Positions 8,582 through 19,519 are shown, numbered from the stretch's first letter. The stretch is 64,000 bases of DNA from Pseudomonas moorei (GCF_008801475.1 NZ_VZPP01000004.1:453419-517418); one strand, 5' to 3'. The notes: generated from the sequence alone by a model not told the origin. A program made the numbers and translations.

Positions 8582-9048
8582 ACAGCATTCCTCACGGTCA
8601 CGGACAAACCAGGCGGTTGTCGGTCGTCCGAAAGTGTCGGCTGCGGCATTCACGCCACGTCACGGAATCGTGGCATTTTCAGGCCGTTGGCCAGGGCACC
8701 CTGAGCGGGCATCTTTTGGGGCCCGGGGCGGTCTTTGCCGCGCCTCTTGAAGGGCATTAAGGCAGCTTGCCACGCCGCCTTTGATTCATCAGCACCAAAG
8801 CGACGTGTTCGGTTCTTTCCACGACCACCCGTTAAGTCTAGAAGACCACAGCCCAAGCGTCTTGAAACGCTCTTGCTCAAGGACTGATGGTCAGCAAGCC
8901 TGATGAGGCATGAGATTAGCCTGGCCTGTTGCGCAATGACCGCCCTGACCTAAGCTTTGGGCAAGGCGAACAACATTCGCGGAGCGTCACCCGGAACGAT
9001 CGCCGCGATGCGCAATCATTAGAGCGTGGATATCAAAAGGAGATGCGC
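8582..9048. other. Intergenic interval between fdsG and the DUF4174 gene
   Basis: This 467-base divergent region must hold the promoters of the fds operon and of the DUF4174 gene. A 76-codon open frame on the minus strand (8650-8880) is Arg/Gly-rich with no ribosome-binding site or recognisable family, and I do not call it a gene. I see no convincing -24/-12 or -35/-10 element, terminator or repeat. Confidence 0.6.
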
Positions 9049-9600
9049 ATGCTCATCAGGTCACTGACCCTGGCTACCCTGCTGGCAGTTGCCGGCCCGT
9101 TGTTCGCCGCCGATGGCGACTCGCCGCTGGACATGGACAAGGGCAGGTCCCGACCACTGATCATCATTGCTCCCAGCACGGTCGACCCGACGTGGGTCAG
9201 CCTGAAAAAGGCGCTGGACGAGCCGGACAACAAAAAGGGCTTCACCGAGCGAAACCTGGTGCTGTACACGGTGCTCAATCTGATGGGTCAGCGCGATGGC
9301 AAAGACCTCGGGCCGCAGGACACGGCCGCATTGATCCGTTCGCTCAAGTTGGGGGCGGGAGCCAAGACCAAGGTGATTCTGGTCGGCAAGGATGGCGAAA
9401 AGAAACTTGAACAGCCGGGGCCGATTGAGTTGAAAGAGGTGTTCGCCGCTGTCGATCAACTGCCGGCGGCCGAGAAGGAAACACCACCCCCCACCATAGC
9501 GCCCGCCGCCGAACCCGAGCCGACCGCCAAGGGCGCCAAAGGCACAAAATCCGGCAAGCCGGCCAAGCCCGCCAAACCACCGGAAATGCCGGATGATTGA
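9049..9600 (+). CDS. Exported DUF4174-domain protein
   Basis: A 183-residue protein with a cleavable Sec signal (MLIRSLTLATLLAVAGPLFA, cleavage likely after AxA). The mature part has the RPLIIIAPSTVDP and AKTKVILVGKDGEKKL blocks of DUF4174, a thioredoxin-like family whose function is unknown. The tail is low complexity (Pro/Ala/Lys: AKGTKSGKPAKPAKPP). Of two adjacent ATGs, 9049 is better spaced (about 7 bases) from the AAAGGAG site than 9043. It is followed closely by the end of the converging ampC gene. Confidence 0.8.
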   Translation: MLIRSLTLATLLAVAGPLFAADGDSPLDMDKGRSRPLIIIAPSTVDPTWVSLKKALDEPDNKKGFTERNLVLYTVLNLMGQRDGKDLGPQDTAALIRSLKLGAGAKTKVILVGKDGEKKLEQPGPIELKEVFAAVDQLPAAEKETPPPTIAPAAEPEPTAKGAKGTKSGKPAKPAKPPEMPDD

Positions 9601-9632
9601 GAGGCTTCCGCCACAGGAAAACTACCTCGGGT

Positions 9633-10805
<1,173 letters not shown>

Positions 10806-10901
10806 TCATTTTAGGGGGTTAATCGCTACGCTCCGAATGGTTTTTGAGCCCTGCCGCAATCGGCGGCAGGACGGGTTGTTGGAGACCGTGCATCCGTCAG
10901 A

Positions 10902-12245
10902 TCACCGCACCAGGCACGGCCGCTTGTTATCGAAAGTCCAGCCCGGAATCAAAAACTGCATCGCCACGCTGTCATCCCGCGCGCCCAGACCCATGCCTTT
11001 GTAGAGTTCATGAGCCTTGGCCACCTGGTCCATATCCAGCTCGACTCCAAGTCCCGGTTTCTGCGGCACTTGCACGCAGCCGTCGACGATTTGCAGTGGG
11101 GCTTCGGTCAGGCGCTGGCCGTCCTGCCAGATCCAGTGGGTGTCGATGGCGGTGATGTCACCCGGTGCGGCCGCCGCGACATGGGTGAACATCGCCAGGG
11201 AGATATCGAAGTGGTTGTTGGAATGCGAGCCCCAGGTCAGGCCCCATTCATGGCACATCTGGGCCACGCGAACCGAGCCTTGCATCGTCCAGAAATGCGG
11301 GTCGGCCAGTGGGATGTCCACCGATTGCAGCTGAATCGCGTGACCCATTTCGCGCCAGTCGGTGGCAATCATGTTGGTCGCGGTTTTCAAACCCGTGGCA
11401 CGCCGGAACTCGGCCATGACTTCACGTCCCGAGTAACCGTTTTCCGCGCCGCAGGGGTCTTCGGCGTAAGCCAGTACCTTGTGCTGGTCGCGGCACAAGC
11501 GAATGGCCTCTTTGAGCGACCAGGCACCATTGGGATCGAGGGTGATGCGTGCGTCAGGGAAGCGTTCGGCCAAAGCAGTGACCGCTTCGATTTCGGCATC
11601 GCCGCTGAGTACGCCGCCCTTGAGTTTGAAGTCCTTGAAGCCATACCGGGCGTGGGCGGCCTCGGCCAGACGCACCACGGCGTCGGCGGTCATGGCTTTT
11701 TCGTGACGCACCCGGAACCAGTCATTGTCGGCCTCCGGCTCGCTGCGGTAAGCGAGACCAGTTTGCTGGCGGTCGCCGACATAAAACAGATAACCGAGCA
11801 TTTTCACTTCATCGCGCTGCTGGCCTTCGCCGAGCAGGGCGGCGACAGGGACGTCCAGATGCTGGCCGAGCAGATCGAGCAGCGCCGCCTCCAGTCCCGT
11901 GACGGCATGGATGGTGATGCGCAAATCGAAGGTCTGCAGGCCACGACCGGCGGCATCGCGGTCGGCGAAGGTCTGGCGCACTTGATTGAGAATCTTCTGA
12001 TAGGTGCCGATCGGGCTGCCAACCACCAGGCTGCGGGCGTCTTCAAGAGTCTGGCGAATGCGCTCGCCACCCGGTACTTCGCCGACGCCGGTATGGCCGG
12101 CGTTGTCCTTGAGGATCACGATGTTGCGGGTAAAAAACGGGCCGTGGGCGCCGCTCAGGTTGAGCAGCATGCCATCGTGGCCGGCCACCGGAACAACCTG
12201 CATGCTGGTAATGATCGGGGCTTTGGCGGTGTCGTGCGGGGTCAT
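10902..12245 (-). CDS. gudD: D-glucarate dehydratase
   Basis: A 447-residue enolase-superfamily enzyme that dehydrates D-glucarate to 5-keto-4-deoxy-D-glucarate. The Lys pair is seen in DFKLKGGVL, metal ligands in [18 protein letters not shown] and the ATNMIATDW segment, and the general base His in [12 protein letters not shown]. Length matches the family (about 446-450). It lies 36 bases downstream of the MFS transporter in the same direction, so the two form a glucarate uptake and breakdown operon. The divergent GntR gene is its likely regulator. Confidence 0.95.
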   Translation of the reverse strand: MTPHDTAKAPIITSMQVVPVAGHDGMLLNLSGAHGPFFTRNIVILKDNAGHTGVGEVPGGERIRQTLEDARSLVVGSPIGTYQKILNQVRQTFADRDAAGRGLQTFDLRITIHAVTGLEAALLDLLGQHLDVPVAALLGEGQQRDEVKMLGYLFYVGDRQQTGLAYRSEPEADNDWFRVRHEKAMTADAVVRLAEAAHARYGFKDFKLKGGVLSGDAEIEAVTALAERFPDARITLDPNGAWSLKEAIRLCRDQHKVLAYAEDPCGAENGYSGREVMAEFRRATGLKTATNMIATDWREMGHAIQLQSVDIPLADPHFWTMQGSVRVAQMCHEWGLTWGSHSNNHFDISLAMFTHVAAAAPGDITAIDTHWIWQDGQRLTEAPLQIVDGCVQVPQKPGLGVELDMDQVAKAHELYKGMGLGARDDSVAMQFLIPGWTFDNKRPCLVR

Positions 12246-12281
12246 GTTCTTATCCTTTTAAACCGTGTTCTTGAAAAGTAT

Positions 12282-13628
12282 TCAGGCGTGGTGGGGCGCC
12301 GGTTTGGCCGTTGTGGTGAGGGAGGCGGCTTTGGGCGTGTTGCGTGCGGCGAAGACGATGATCGCGGCGATGATCGAAGTCGCGGCCAGGCCGTACAGGC
12401 CACCTTGAATGGAGCCGGTGCGTTCTTCCAGCAGGCCGAAAGTGGTGGGCGCAACGAACCCGCCAAGGTTGCCCACCGAGTTGATCAACGCGATGACGCC
12501 AGCGGCGATGCGCGCATCCAGATAGGCCTGGGGGATCGGCCAGAACAGTGATGACGCCGATTTGAAACCCAGTGCGGCAAAGCAGATCGCGACAAAAGCG
12601 AAGACCGGCCCGCCCGTGGTGGACATGAACATCCCGGCGGCGGCGATCAGCAGCGCGGCGGCGACCCACGCCTGCTGGTGCTTCCATTTGGCCGACAGCG
12701 AGGCAAAGGCGTACATGCCGACAATCGACAGCAACCACGGAATCGAGTTGAACATTCCGACCTGGAAGTCGCTCAAGTCGCCCATTTTTTTGATGATGCT
12801 CGGCAGCCAGAACGTGGCGGCGTAGATGGTCAGCTGGATGAAGAAATAGATCAGGCAGAACAGGATGATCTGGCGGTCCTTGAGCAGTTTGCCCAGGGAC
12901 GGTTTGACGGGCGTCGCGGCTTCGCGGGCCTGTTGCTCATCATCGATGGCCTGGACCAGCGCGTCTTGCTCGTCGCGGGTCAGCCATTTGGCGTCGTGGG
13001 GCCTGGAATCAAGCCAGAACCAGACAAACACGCACAGCCCGACCGAAAACATGCCTTCAATGAAGTACATCCACTGCCAGCCGTGCATCCCGAAGCCGTT
13101 GATTTGCAGGAGCAACCCGGACAGCGGGCCGGAAATCAGCGACGCAACCGCCGAGCCACTGAGGAAAATGGCGATGGCCTTGCCGCGCTCCACGCCAGGC
13201 AACCAGCGAGTGAAGTAGTAGATCACGCCAGGGAAAAAACCGGCTTCGGCCACACCCAGCAGAAAACGCAGGACGTAGAAGTGGGTTTCGTTCTGGATGA
13301 ACGCCATGCCGGCAGCGACCAGGCCCCAGGTCAGCATGATGCGAGTCAGCCAGAGGCGAGCGCCGACTTTCTGCAGAAGGATGTTGGAGGGCACTTCGAA
13401 TAGTGCGTAGCCGATGAAGAACAGACCGGCACCGAGGCCGTAGGCGGCAGCGCCGATCCCCAGGTCGTGTTCCATGTGGGCACGGACGAAGCCGATGTTC
13501 ACGCGGTCAATGTAATTGACGATGAACATGATTACGAACAGCGGCAAGACGTGGCGTTTGACTTTCGAGATGGCGGACTTCAGCACCGAATTGGCGCCAT
13601 CGTCCATGGCTGAAATGGATGTTTTCAC
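12282..13628 (-). CDS. gudP: MFS transporter, glucarate/galactarate type
   Basis: A 448-residue anion:cation symporter with about twelve membrane segments and the MFS loop motif. Early features NYIDRVNIGF and YALFEVPSNILLQKVGAR are typical of the GudP/GarP group (phthalate/glucarate permeases). I chose the GTG at 13628 because GGGAG lies six bases upstream of it; the open frame begins at another GTG at 13643 that has no ribosome-binding site. Pairing with gudD supports D-glucarate as substrate. Confidence 0.88.
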   Translation of the reverse strand: MKTSISAMDDGANSVLKSAISKVKRHVLPLFVIMFIVNYIDRVNIGFVRAHMEHDLGIGAAAYGLGAGLFFIGYALFEVPSNILLQKVGARLWLTRIMLTWGLVAAGMAFIQNETHFYVLRFLLGVAEAGFFPGVIYYFTRWLPGVERGKAIAIFLSGSAVASLISGPLSGLLLQINGFGMHGWQWMYFIEGMFSVGLCVFVWFWLDSRPHDAKWLTRDEQDALVQAIDDEQQAREAATPVKPSLGKLLKDRQIILFCLIYFFIQLTIYAATFWLPSIIKKMGDLSDFQVGMFNSIPWLLSIVGMYAFASLSAKWKHQQAWVAAALLIAAAGMFMSTTGGPVFAFVAICFAALGFKSASSLFWPIPQAYLDARIAAGVIALINSVGNLGGFVAPTTFGLLEERTGSIQGGLYGLAATSIIAAIIVFAARNTPKAASLTTTAKPAPHHA

Positions 13629-13692
13629 TGCGTTTTCTCCCACTCGTTATTTTTATGCGGGGTGCGGCTGGGTACTGCGTTGTTGATAGACA

Positions 13693-13833
13693 TCATACAA
13701 CTGCAATTTTTTATCTTGCAAGAGGTCTGGCGGAATAAAATGGCGCGATTCAGGCGGTTTTTATTCGTTTTTCTGTGGTTTGTGATCGTTTGATTGGGCT
13801 TTGGCAGGCTTTTTGTTGAGTGTTGTCATACAA
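13693..13833. promoter_or_regulatory. Divergent gudP/gntR control region with repeated TCATACAA
   Basis: The octamer TCATACAA occurs at 13693-13700, close to the gudP start, and again at 13826-13833, close to the gntR start (contexts ACATCATACAACTG and TTGTCATACAAGTTG). Repeated short A/T-rich sites in front of both divergent genes are what a GntR/FCD regulator controlling its neighbours and itself would need. Operator assignment is inference. Confidence 0.45.
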
Positions 13834-13900
13834 GTTGAGCGATGTTTTCTTGAGTCTGCAGGTGAGTGCAGTGCTACGATTGCGCTAGTTCCGCTTTTGG

Positions 13901-14620
13901 ATGATCGCCATGCAAGAAGATCTCGACGCACCTGCCCGCAAGCGCAGCCACAACCTGGCCCATGACCTGGTGGCCAAGCTGACCCAGAGCATCCTGCTCG
14001 GCCAGATGCTGCCCGGCGCAAAGCTGCCGTCGGAGAACACGATTGTTCAGGAGCATGGCGTCAGTCGCACCGTGGTGCGCGAGGCGATTTCGAAGTTGCA
14101 GGCCTCCGGGCTGGTGGAAACCCGGCACGGCATCGGCACCTTTGTGCTGGAGCGTGCGCCGGAACAGGGTCTGCGACTGAATGTCGATACGGCGCTAGGG
14201 GTGCGCAGCATTCTGGAATTGCGCTTGGGTCTGGAAACCCAGGCCGCCGCACTGGCCGCCACTCGCCGCAGCGATCAACAGTTGGCGCAGATGCGCGAGG
14301 CGCTCGACGACTACCAGCGCCTGTTGTCCAACAACGACAGCTGTGTCGAAGCGGATCGGCGCTTTCATCTGTTGATCGCCGAAGCCACTGGCAATGTGTG
14401 CTTCACCGAAATCATGCAGCACCTGGGCAGCGCCATGATTCCGCGAACCCGAGTGAATGCCGCTGAGCGCGGGGCGGTGGATCTGAGCAAGCTCGGAGAA
14501 CTGGCCAATCTCGAGCATGAGGCGATACTCAATGCCATTCGGCGCCAGGACCCGGACGCAGCGCGGGCAGCGATGTGGTTGCATTTGACCAACAGCCGTG
14601 ACCGGTTTTCTGCCAGTTGA
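13901..14620 (+). CDS. GntR-family regulator with FCD domain (probable glucarate regulator)
   Basis: A 239-residue FadR-subfamily repressor. The N-terminal winged helix is seen in LPSENTIVQEHGVSRTVVREAISKL cut as LPSENTIVQEHGVSR and VVREAISKLQ, followed by GLVETRHGIGTFV. The C-terminal FCD effector domain carries the helical motif LELRLGLETQAAALAA and metal-binding His residues in DRRFHLLIAEATGN and LEHEAILNAI. It is transcribed divergently from gudP-gudD and most likely senses glucarate or a breakdown product. An alternative ATG four codons in (13910) is equally possible. Confidence 0.88.
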   Translation: MIAMQEDLDAPARKRSHNLAHDLVAKLTQSILLGQMLPGAKLPSENTIVQEHGVSRTVVREAISKLQASGLVETRHGIGTFVLERAPEQGLRLNVDTALGVRSILELRLGLETQAAALAATRRSDQQLAQMREALDDYQRLLSNNDSCVEADRRFHLLIAEATGNVCFTEIMQHLGSAMIPRTRVNAAERGAVDLSKLGELANLEHEAILNAIRRQDPDAARAAMWLHLTNSRDRFSAS

Positions 14621-14636
14621 TTGCGAGACATCGTTC

Positions 14637-14662
14637 ATCGCGGGCAAGCCCGCTCTCCCACA
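14637..14662. repeat. REP-type palindrome
   Basis: CATCGCGGGCAAGCCCGCTC with flanking CTCCCACAAGG is a short inverted repeat of the Pseudomonas REP family, placed between the convergent gntR and EamA genes. Confidence 0.65.
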
Positions 14663-14727
14663 AGGATTGAGGCGGTGCGCATATTCTGTGTGCGCCCCTG
14701 AACCCTGGGGGTGCCAGACACCTCAAC

Positions 14728-15648
14728 TCAAACGGCTGATCCCGTGCGAGTCTCTTGAACCATCGGTCTGCGCTCCAGATTCAACGCCAGCACACTGATC
14801 AACACCACCAGTGCACCGATCCCCACCATCAGTGTCGGCTGTTCACCCAATGCAAAAGCCGCCATTGCCATCGCTGTCGGCGGTATCAGATACAGCGTCA
14901 TCGTCGCCCGGCTCAAGTCCACATGCGCCAGCACGTAAGCCCAGGCGAGATAGGCCAGGGCGCTGGGGAAGATCCCCAGGGCAAACACGGCCAGTTGCAC
15001 GCGCAGCGGGGCCACGGCGACTTGCTCCATCAGGCCGGGCAGGAAAACCAGTAACAGTAAGGTCCCGGACCAGACCGTGTAACAGACCAGGGTCAACCCA
15101 TCATAACGCCCGGTGTGGTGCTTTTGCAGGGCGAAATACAGGCTCCAGGACAGCGCCGCCAACAGGATCAGCAGGCCGTGGACGTCAATGCTGCCCAGGC
15201 CATGATCGCCCGTCACCACAATCACCACGCCGATCAGCCCCAATACCACGCAGCCCCAGCGCCAGGGGCTCACCCGGTCCTTGAAGGCGAAGCGCGCGAG
15301 CAAGGTGCTGAACAGTGGCGTGGTTTGTGCCAACACACTGGATGCGCCGGCGCTGACGCCTTGCTGGCCGAAGTTGATCGACACGTGATGCAGGCTGACC
15401 GCAAAGAAACCCAGCCCGAACAGCAGGGGAACATCGCGCAGTCCCGGCAGGCGAATGCCCCTGCACAAGGCGACCACGGCCATGAACACCGATGCCAGCA
15501 AAAAGCGCAAAAGCGCCAGATGCACGGGGTCGTAGGCCAGCAGGCCGATATGGATGCCGGTCGGGGAATACCCCCAGCAGGTCACGACAAATGCCATGGC
15601 CAGGATGATCTTCAACGGCGAAACGGGGGAGGGTATGAGCGGCTTCAT
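14728..15648 (-). CDS. EamA/DMT-family exporter
   Basis: A 306-residue inner-membrane protein with ten predicted membrane segments and two EamA repeats, the layout of drug/metabolite exporters such as RhaT/YdcZ relatives. Visible family features include ILAMAFVVTCWGYSP at the start and FALGEQPTLMVGIGALVVL near the end. The start at 15648 (MKPLIPS) leaves a normal short N-terminus before the first segment; the open frame continues far upstream only as an antisense shadow of the LysR gene. It is divergent from that regulator, which probably controls it. Substrate unknown. Confidence 0.85.
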   Translation of the reverse strand: MKPLIPSPVSPLKIILAMAFVVTCWGYSPTGIHIGLLAYDPVHLALLRFLLASVFMAVVALCRGIRLPGLRDVPLLFGLGFFAVSLHHVSINFGQQGVSAGASSVLAQTTPLFSTLLARFAFKDRVSPWRWGCVVLGLIGVVIVVTGDHGLGSIDVHGLLILLAALSWSLYFALQKHHTGRYDGLTLVCYTVWSGTLLLLVFLPGLMEQVAVAPLRVQLAVFALGIFPSALAYLAWAYVLAHVDLSRATMTLYLIPPTAMAMAAFALGEQPTLMVGIGALVVLISVLALNLERRPMVQETRTGSAV

Positions 15649-15744
15649 GCTAGTGCACCGGTAGGCAGGTGCACTCAGTATCTGAACCTGATCCATTCGC
15701 CACAACTGACTTATACTGCGGCGATTGTTCACTTTGGGTGATGT

Positions 15745-16608
15745 ATGGAGCTGTCGCAGATTCGCATGTTCAAGACCGTTGCCGAACTGGGCAGCATCGC
15801 CCGTGCCGCCGAAATGCTGCATTGCGTGCCGTCGAACATCACGGCGCGGATCAAGGCGCTGGAAGCGGAGTTGGGTGTCGCCTTGTTTTTGCGCGAGGGT
15901 CGCGGCTTGCGCATCAGTCCATCGGGGCAAACCTTTCTGGCCTACGCCTCGAAAATCCTGGCGCTGACCGCAGAGGCGAAACGGGCGGTGGACCCCGCAG
16001 CCGAGCCCTGCGGACCGTTGCGTATCGGCGCCATCGAATCCTCGGCTACCGGTCGGTTGCCACGACTGCTGGCCAAATTCCACAAACGTTTCCCGCAAGT
16101 GGCGCTTGAGTTGACCACGGGCACCTGGGGTCAGTTGCTGGATGACACGCTCAATCATCGGCTTGACGGCGCCATCGTCGCGGTGGACGTCGAGCGCTCG
16201 CACCTCAAGCGCACGCCGATGTATCGCGAAGATCTGTTGCTGATTGCCTCGACGTCTTTGGGCCCGGTGCGCGACATGTCGGATCTGCATGACAAGACCG
16301 TCTTCATGTGGCCTCAGGGGTGTCCATATCGGGCAGCGCTGGAACATTGGCTGCTGCGCCAGGGGCAGGCGCTGCCGATTGTCAGCCTGGCCAGTTACGG
16401 CGCGATCGTCGGGTGTGTCAGCGCCGGGGCCGGCGTGGCGCTGGTGCCCAAGGGTGTATTCGATCAGTACGCCAAGGGCGCCGGCTGCGTGGGCTATGAA
16501 TTCCCCGAGCTGACGGCCATCGAAAACCTGTTCTACTGGCATGAAAACGCCGGGGTGCACCCGGCGCGGGAGGCGTTCGTGGCGATGTTGCGCGAGGAGT
16601 TTGCCTGA
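15745..16608 (+). CDS. LysR-family transcriptional regulator
   Basis: A 287-residue LysR regulator. The N-terminal helix-turn-helix covers MFKTVAELGSIARAAEMLHC and VPSNITARIKALEAELG (residues about 8-45), followed by the LFLREGRGLRISPSG wing. The C-terminal effector domain begins near PLRIGAIESSATGRLP. It sits 96 bases from the divergent EamA exporter gene; LysR-exporter pairs of this kind usually respond to the exported compound. No operator was identified with confidence in the spacer. Confidence 0.9.
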   Translation: MELSQIRMFKTVAELGSIARAAEMLHCVPSNITARIKALEAELGVALFLREGRGLRISPSGQTFLAYASKILALTAEAKRAVDPAAEPCGPLRIGAIESSATGRLPRLLAKFHKRFPQVALELTTGTWGQLLDDTLNHRLDGAIVAVDVERSHLKRTPMYREDLLLIASTSLGPVRDMSDLHDKTVFMWPQGCPYRAALEHWLLRQGQALPIVSLASYGAIVGCVSAGAGVALVPKGVFDQYAKGAGCVGYEFPELTAIENLFYWHENAGVHPAREAFVAMLREEFA

Positions 16609-16625
16609 GCACCTCGCTCTTTTTC

Positions 16626-16650
16626 TGTGGAGCTGGCAAGCCAGCTCCTA
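16626..16650. repeat. REP-type palindrome
   Basis: GGAGCTGGC-AA-GCCAGCTCC is a perfect 9-bp inverted repeat of the same REP family as the pair near 2.4 kb. It lies between the convergent lysR and U32 peptidase-family genes. Confidence 0.75.
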
Positions 16651-16665
16651 TAAAAGCCAGGCGTT

Positions 16666-17991
16666 TCAGAGACTGCTGACATCCCGCATCAACAAGCCGA
16701 AATTCAAATCCACTGCATCCGGAATCGGCAAATACACGGTATGCCCATCTCCCGGCGCGACTTCGATAGGCTCGCCGCGGATGTTTTGCAACTGATGCAG
16801 ATCGAAGTGGAAGTTGCCCTTGGGCGTCATCAGTTCCATATGGTCACCCAGGCCAAAACGATTCTTCACTTTCACTTCCACCAGGCGGTCGCGCCGCTCG
16901 CCGGTCAGTTCACCGACAAACTGCTGGCGCTCCGACACCGAGCTGCCGTTCTGGTAGTTCTGGTATTCGTCATGTACATGCCGACGCAGAAAACCTTCGG
17001 TGTAGCCGCGCTGGGCGATGGATTCGAGGTCGGTCATCAGGCTGCGGTCGAAATCACGGCCGGCCAGCGCGTCGTCGATGGCCCGGCGATAGACTTGCGT
17101 GGTCCGCGCACAATAGAAGTGCGATTTGGTCCGGCCTTCAATTTTCAGTGAGTGCACACCCATCTGCGTCAGGCGCTCGACATGCTGCACGGCGCGCAGG
17201 TCCTTGGCATTCATGATGTAAGTGCCGTGCTCGTCTTCGAAGGCGGGCATCAGTTCGTCGGGGCGATTGGCTTCCTGTAGCAGGAACACTTGCCCGGTGG
17301 GGGCGCCCAGACCCAGGGTCGGTTCGGGCTGATACTGCTGGACGATTTCGCCAAGGGTATTTTCCGTGGCCTCCTGCGCCGAATACTTCCAGCGGCAGGC
17401 GTTGGTGCAACTGCCCTGATTGGCATCGCGCTTGTTCATGTAGCCCGATAGCAGGCAGCGACCGGAATAGGCCATGCACAAAGCACCGTGCACGAACACT
17501 TCCAGCTCCATGCCGGGAACCTGTTGGCGGATCTCGGCGATTTCTTCCAGGGACAGTTCCCGCGACAGGATGATCCGGCTCAAGCCCTGTTGCTGCCAGA
17601 ACTCGACACTCGCCCAGTTCACCGTGTTGGCCTGCACCGAAAGGTGGATCGGCATCTGCGGGTAGTGCCGGCGCACCAGCATGATCAGGCCGGGGTCGGA
17701 CATGATCAACGCATCCGGCGCCATGGCGATGATGGGGGCCAGGTCCTTGAGGAACGTCTTTAGCTTGGCGTTGTGCGGCGCGATGTTCACCACCACGTAG
17801 AAGCGCTTGCCCTGGGCCTGCGCTTCGCGGATGCCGAGGGCGAGGTTGGCGTGATCGAATTCGTTATTGCGCACTCGCAGGCTGTAGCGCGGCTGCCCGG
17901 CGTACACGGCATCGGCGCCGTAGGCGAAGGCATAACGCATGTTTTTCAGGGTGCCGGCGGGGGCGAGCAGTTCCGGAGCAATGAGAGTCAT
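16666..17991 (-). CDS. trhP: U32-family tRNA hydroxylation protein (YegQ/TrhP)
   Basis: A 441-residue member of the peptidase U32 family. It starts LIAPELLAPAGTLKNMRYA with the DAVYAG block, and contains the cysteine-rich family core (HGALCMAYSGRCLLSGYMNKRDANQGSC in pieces: ALCMAYSGRCLLSGY, QGSCTNACRW), then LKIEGRTKSHFY. In E. coli, YegQ (TrhP) is needed for prephenate-dependent hydroxylation of wobble uridine in tRNA; the original protease label is not supported for this branch. The length and the C-terminal MELMTPKGNF barrel domain agree with YegQ rather than UbiU/UbiV. Confidence 0.88.
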   Translation of the reverse strand: MTLIAPELLAPAGTLKNMRYAFAYGADAVYAGQPRYSLRVRNNEFDHANLALGIREAQAQGKRFYVVVNIAPHNAKLKTFLKDLAPIIAMAPDALIMSDPGLIMLVRRHYPQMPIHLSVQANTVNWASVEFWQQQGLSRIILSRELSLEEIAEIRQQVPGMELEVFVHGALCMAYSGRCLLSGYMNKRDANQGSCTNACRWKYSAQEATENTLGEIVQQYQPEPTLGLGAPTGQVFLLQEANRPDELMPAFEDEHGTYIMNAKDLRAVQHVERLTQMGVHSLKIEGRTKSHFYCARTTQVYRRAIDDALAGRDFDRSLMTDLESIAQRGYTEGFLRRHVHDEYQNYQNGSSVSERQQFVGELTGERRDRLVEVKVKNRFGLGDHMELMTPKGNFHFDLHQLQNIRGEPIEVAPGDGHTVYLPIPDAVDLNFGLLMRDVSSL

Positions 17992-18154
17992 GGTGGTGTC
18001 GATCGCAAAAGCCGCCGAGGGTAAACGTCTTGCCCCGAGGGTTTATTGATCTGGATCTATGCTTGATGAAAAAAACGATGGCACTCGCGCGAGCCATGGC
18101 GGCCTAAGCATCAGGGCGCAACATTGCGTTCAGGCGGACTGACATGGATCGGAC

Positions 18155-19216
18155 ATGAACAAAGAGACCTTACAAGACAAGTCACTGACGGTTTTACTGG
18201 GGCTGGTGAGCATCGCCTTCATCTGGATTCTGTTGCCGTTCTATGGCGCGGTGTTCTGGGCGGTGATCCTCGGCATCCTGTTTGCGCCACTGCAGCGTCG
18301 GCTGCAATTGAAGTTCGGCTGGCAGCGCAACATCACGTCCCTGCTGACCCTTGGCATCTGCCTGGTGATCGCGATCTTGCCGGTGATCATCCTGAGTGTC
18401 TTGCTGGTTCAAGAGGGCGCGGCGCTCTACAAGAGTATTGAAAGCGGCGACTTGGACATCGCAGGCTATGTGGCGCACTTCAAGCACAGCCTGCCGCCGT
18501 ACTTTCAGCACTTGCTTGATCGGTTCGGGGTCGGCGAGCTGAACGGTCTGCGGGAGAAAATCATCAAGAGCGCGGTGACAGGCAATGAATTTGTCGCCAC
18601 CCAGGTCTTCAGTGTCGGCCAGGGCACGTTCGATTTTGTGGTGAGCTTTTTCATCATGCTCTATCTGCTGTTCTTTTTTCTGCGCGATGGCGCCGAGTTG
18701 GCACGCAAGGTTCGCTCCGCCGTACCGCTGCAGGAACACCAGAAACGTCGTTTGCAACTCAAGTTCAATCGCGTGGTGCGAGCCACCGTGAAGGGCAATC
18801 TGCTGGTGGCGATCACACAGGGTGCGCTGGGTGGTTTGATTTTCTGGTTCCTGGATATCCCGAGCGCGTTGCTCTGGGCGGTATTGATGGCGTTTCTGTC
18901 CCTGTTGCCAGCGGTGGGGGCGGGTATTGTCTGGGCACCGGTGGCGGCGTTTTTCCTGTTCACTGGGGCGATCTGGCAGGGCGTGGTACTGGGGTTGTTC
19001 GGGGTTTTTGTGATCGGTTTGGTGGACAACGTCCTGCGACCGATCCTGGTGGGCAAGGATACCAAGATGCCGGACTATCTGATCCTGATCTCGACCCTGG
19101 GCGGCCTGGCGATCTTCGGGCTCAATGGCTTCGTGATCGGCCCCTTGATTGCCGCATTGTTCATGTCGAGCTGGGCGATCTTCATCGAAACCAAACCAAG
19201 GATTCAGCTGCCTTAA
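18155..19216 (+). CDS. AI-2E family transporter (PerM/YdiK type)
   Basis: A 353-residue inner-membrane permease with about eight membrane segments. The family signature is the late block DNVLRPILVGKDTKMPDYLI followed by GGLAIFGLNGFVIGPLIAAL. Family members export autoinducer-2, Na+ or other solutes; no particular substrate is shown here. It is preceded by 163 bases with no clear promoter and overlaps the converging small gene by four bases at its stop codon (TTAA shared). Confidence 0.88.
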   Translation: MNKETLQDKSLTVLLGLVSIAFIWILLPFYGAVFWAVILGILFAPLQRRLQLKFGWQRNITSLLTLGICLVIAILPVIILSVLLVQEGAALYKSIESGDLDIAGYVAHFKHSLPPYFQHLLDRFGVGELNGLREKIIKSAVTGNEFVATQVFSVGQGTFDFVVSFFIMLYLLFFFLRDGAELARKVRSAVPLQEHQKRRLQLKFNRVVRATVKGNLLVAITQGALGGLIFWFLDIPSALLWAVLMAFLSLLPAVGAGIVWAPVAAFFLFTGAIWQGVVLGLFGVFVIGLVDNVLRPILVGKDTKMPDYLILISTLGGLAIFGLNGFVIGPLIAALFMSSWAIFIETKPRIQLP

Positions 19217-19407
19217 GCACTGAGTTTGCCTGTCTGGTCAGTGCCGATACGTTGCGACAGCGCCTGGGCGGCCGGCAGCGATGTCAGCGGGCCGCTGATC
19301 TGTTCGCCGTCCTGGACCAGATACCAGCAGGCGAGCAGTCCCAGCTCTCTGAGCGGGGCGGGAACGGCGCTGCCGATAACGGACATGATCTGAACCTGAG
19401 ACATCAT
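19213..19407 (-). CDS. Small conserved hypothetical protein
   Basis: A 64-residue protein (MMSQVQIMSVIGSAVPAPLRELG...) with a strong GGAGGT ribosome-binding site a few bases before paired ATGs at 19407 and 19404. It contains a short hydrophobic patch (LGLLACWYLVQDG) and an Ala/Gln-rich tail. I recognise no domain. It converges on the AI-2E-family gene, sharing four bases at the stop codons. Confidence 0.6.
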   Translation of the reverse strand: MMSQVQIMSVIGSAVPAPLRELGLLACWYLVQDGEQISGPLTSLPAAQALSQRIGTDQTGKLSA

Positions 19408-19519
19408 AAGTACCTCCATCAATCTATGGAGATACCTTACGGGGCGCGCGCTTTTACGGACAATCACCGTTTTCGATAGTGGTCATTGACGGCATTGAGT
19501 CCAATGGACCGTTTGCTGC

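Noticed and set aside
8650..8880. A 76-codon minus-strand frame before fdsG
   Set aside because: Basic, low-complexity product without a ribosome-binding site or known relatives; it lies where the fds promoter is expected.
10850..10870. Hairpin CCTGCCGC/GCGGCAGG after gudD
   Set aside because: On the minus strand it is followed by A residues instead of a T-tract, so it is not a rho-independent terminator for gudD; left unassigned.
14728..16560. A 610-residue frame suggesting a long EamA fusion
   Set aside because: The first 300 codons are antisense to the LysR gene; the transporter fold starts only near 15648.
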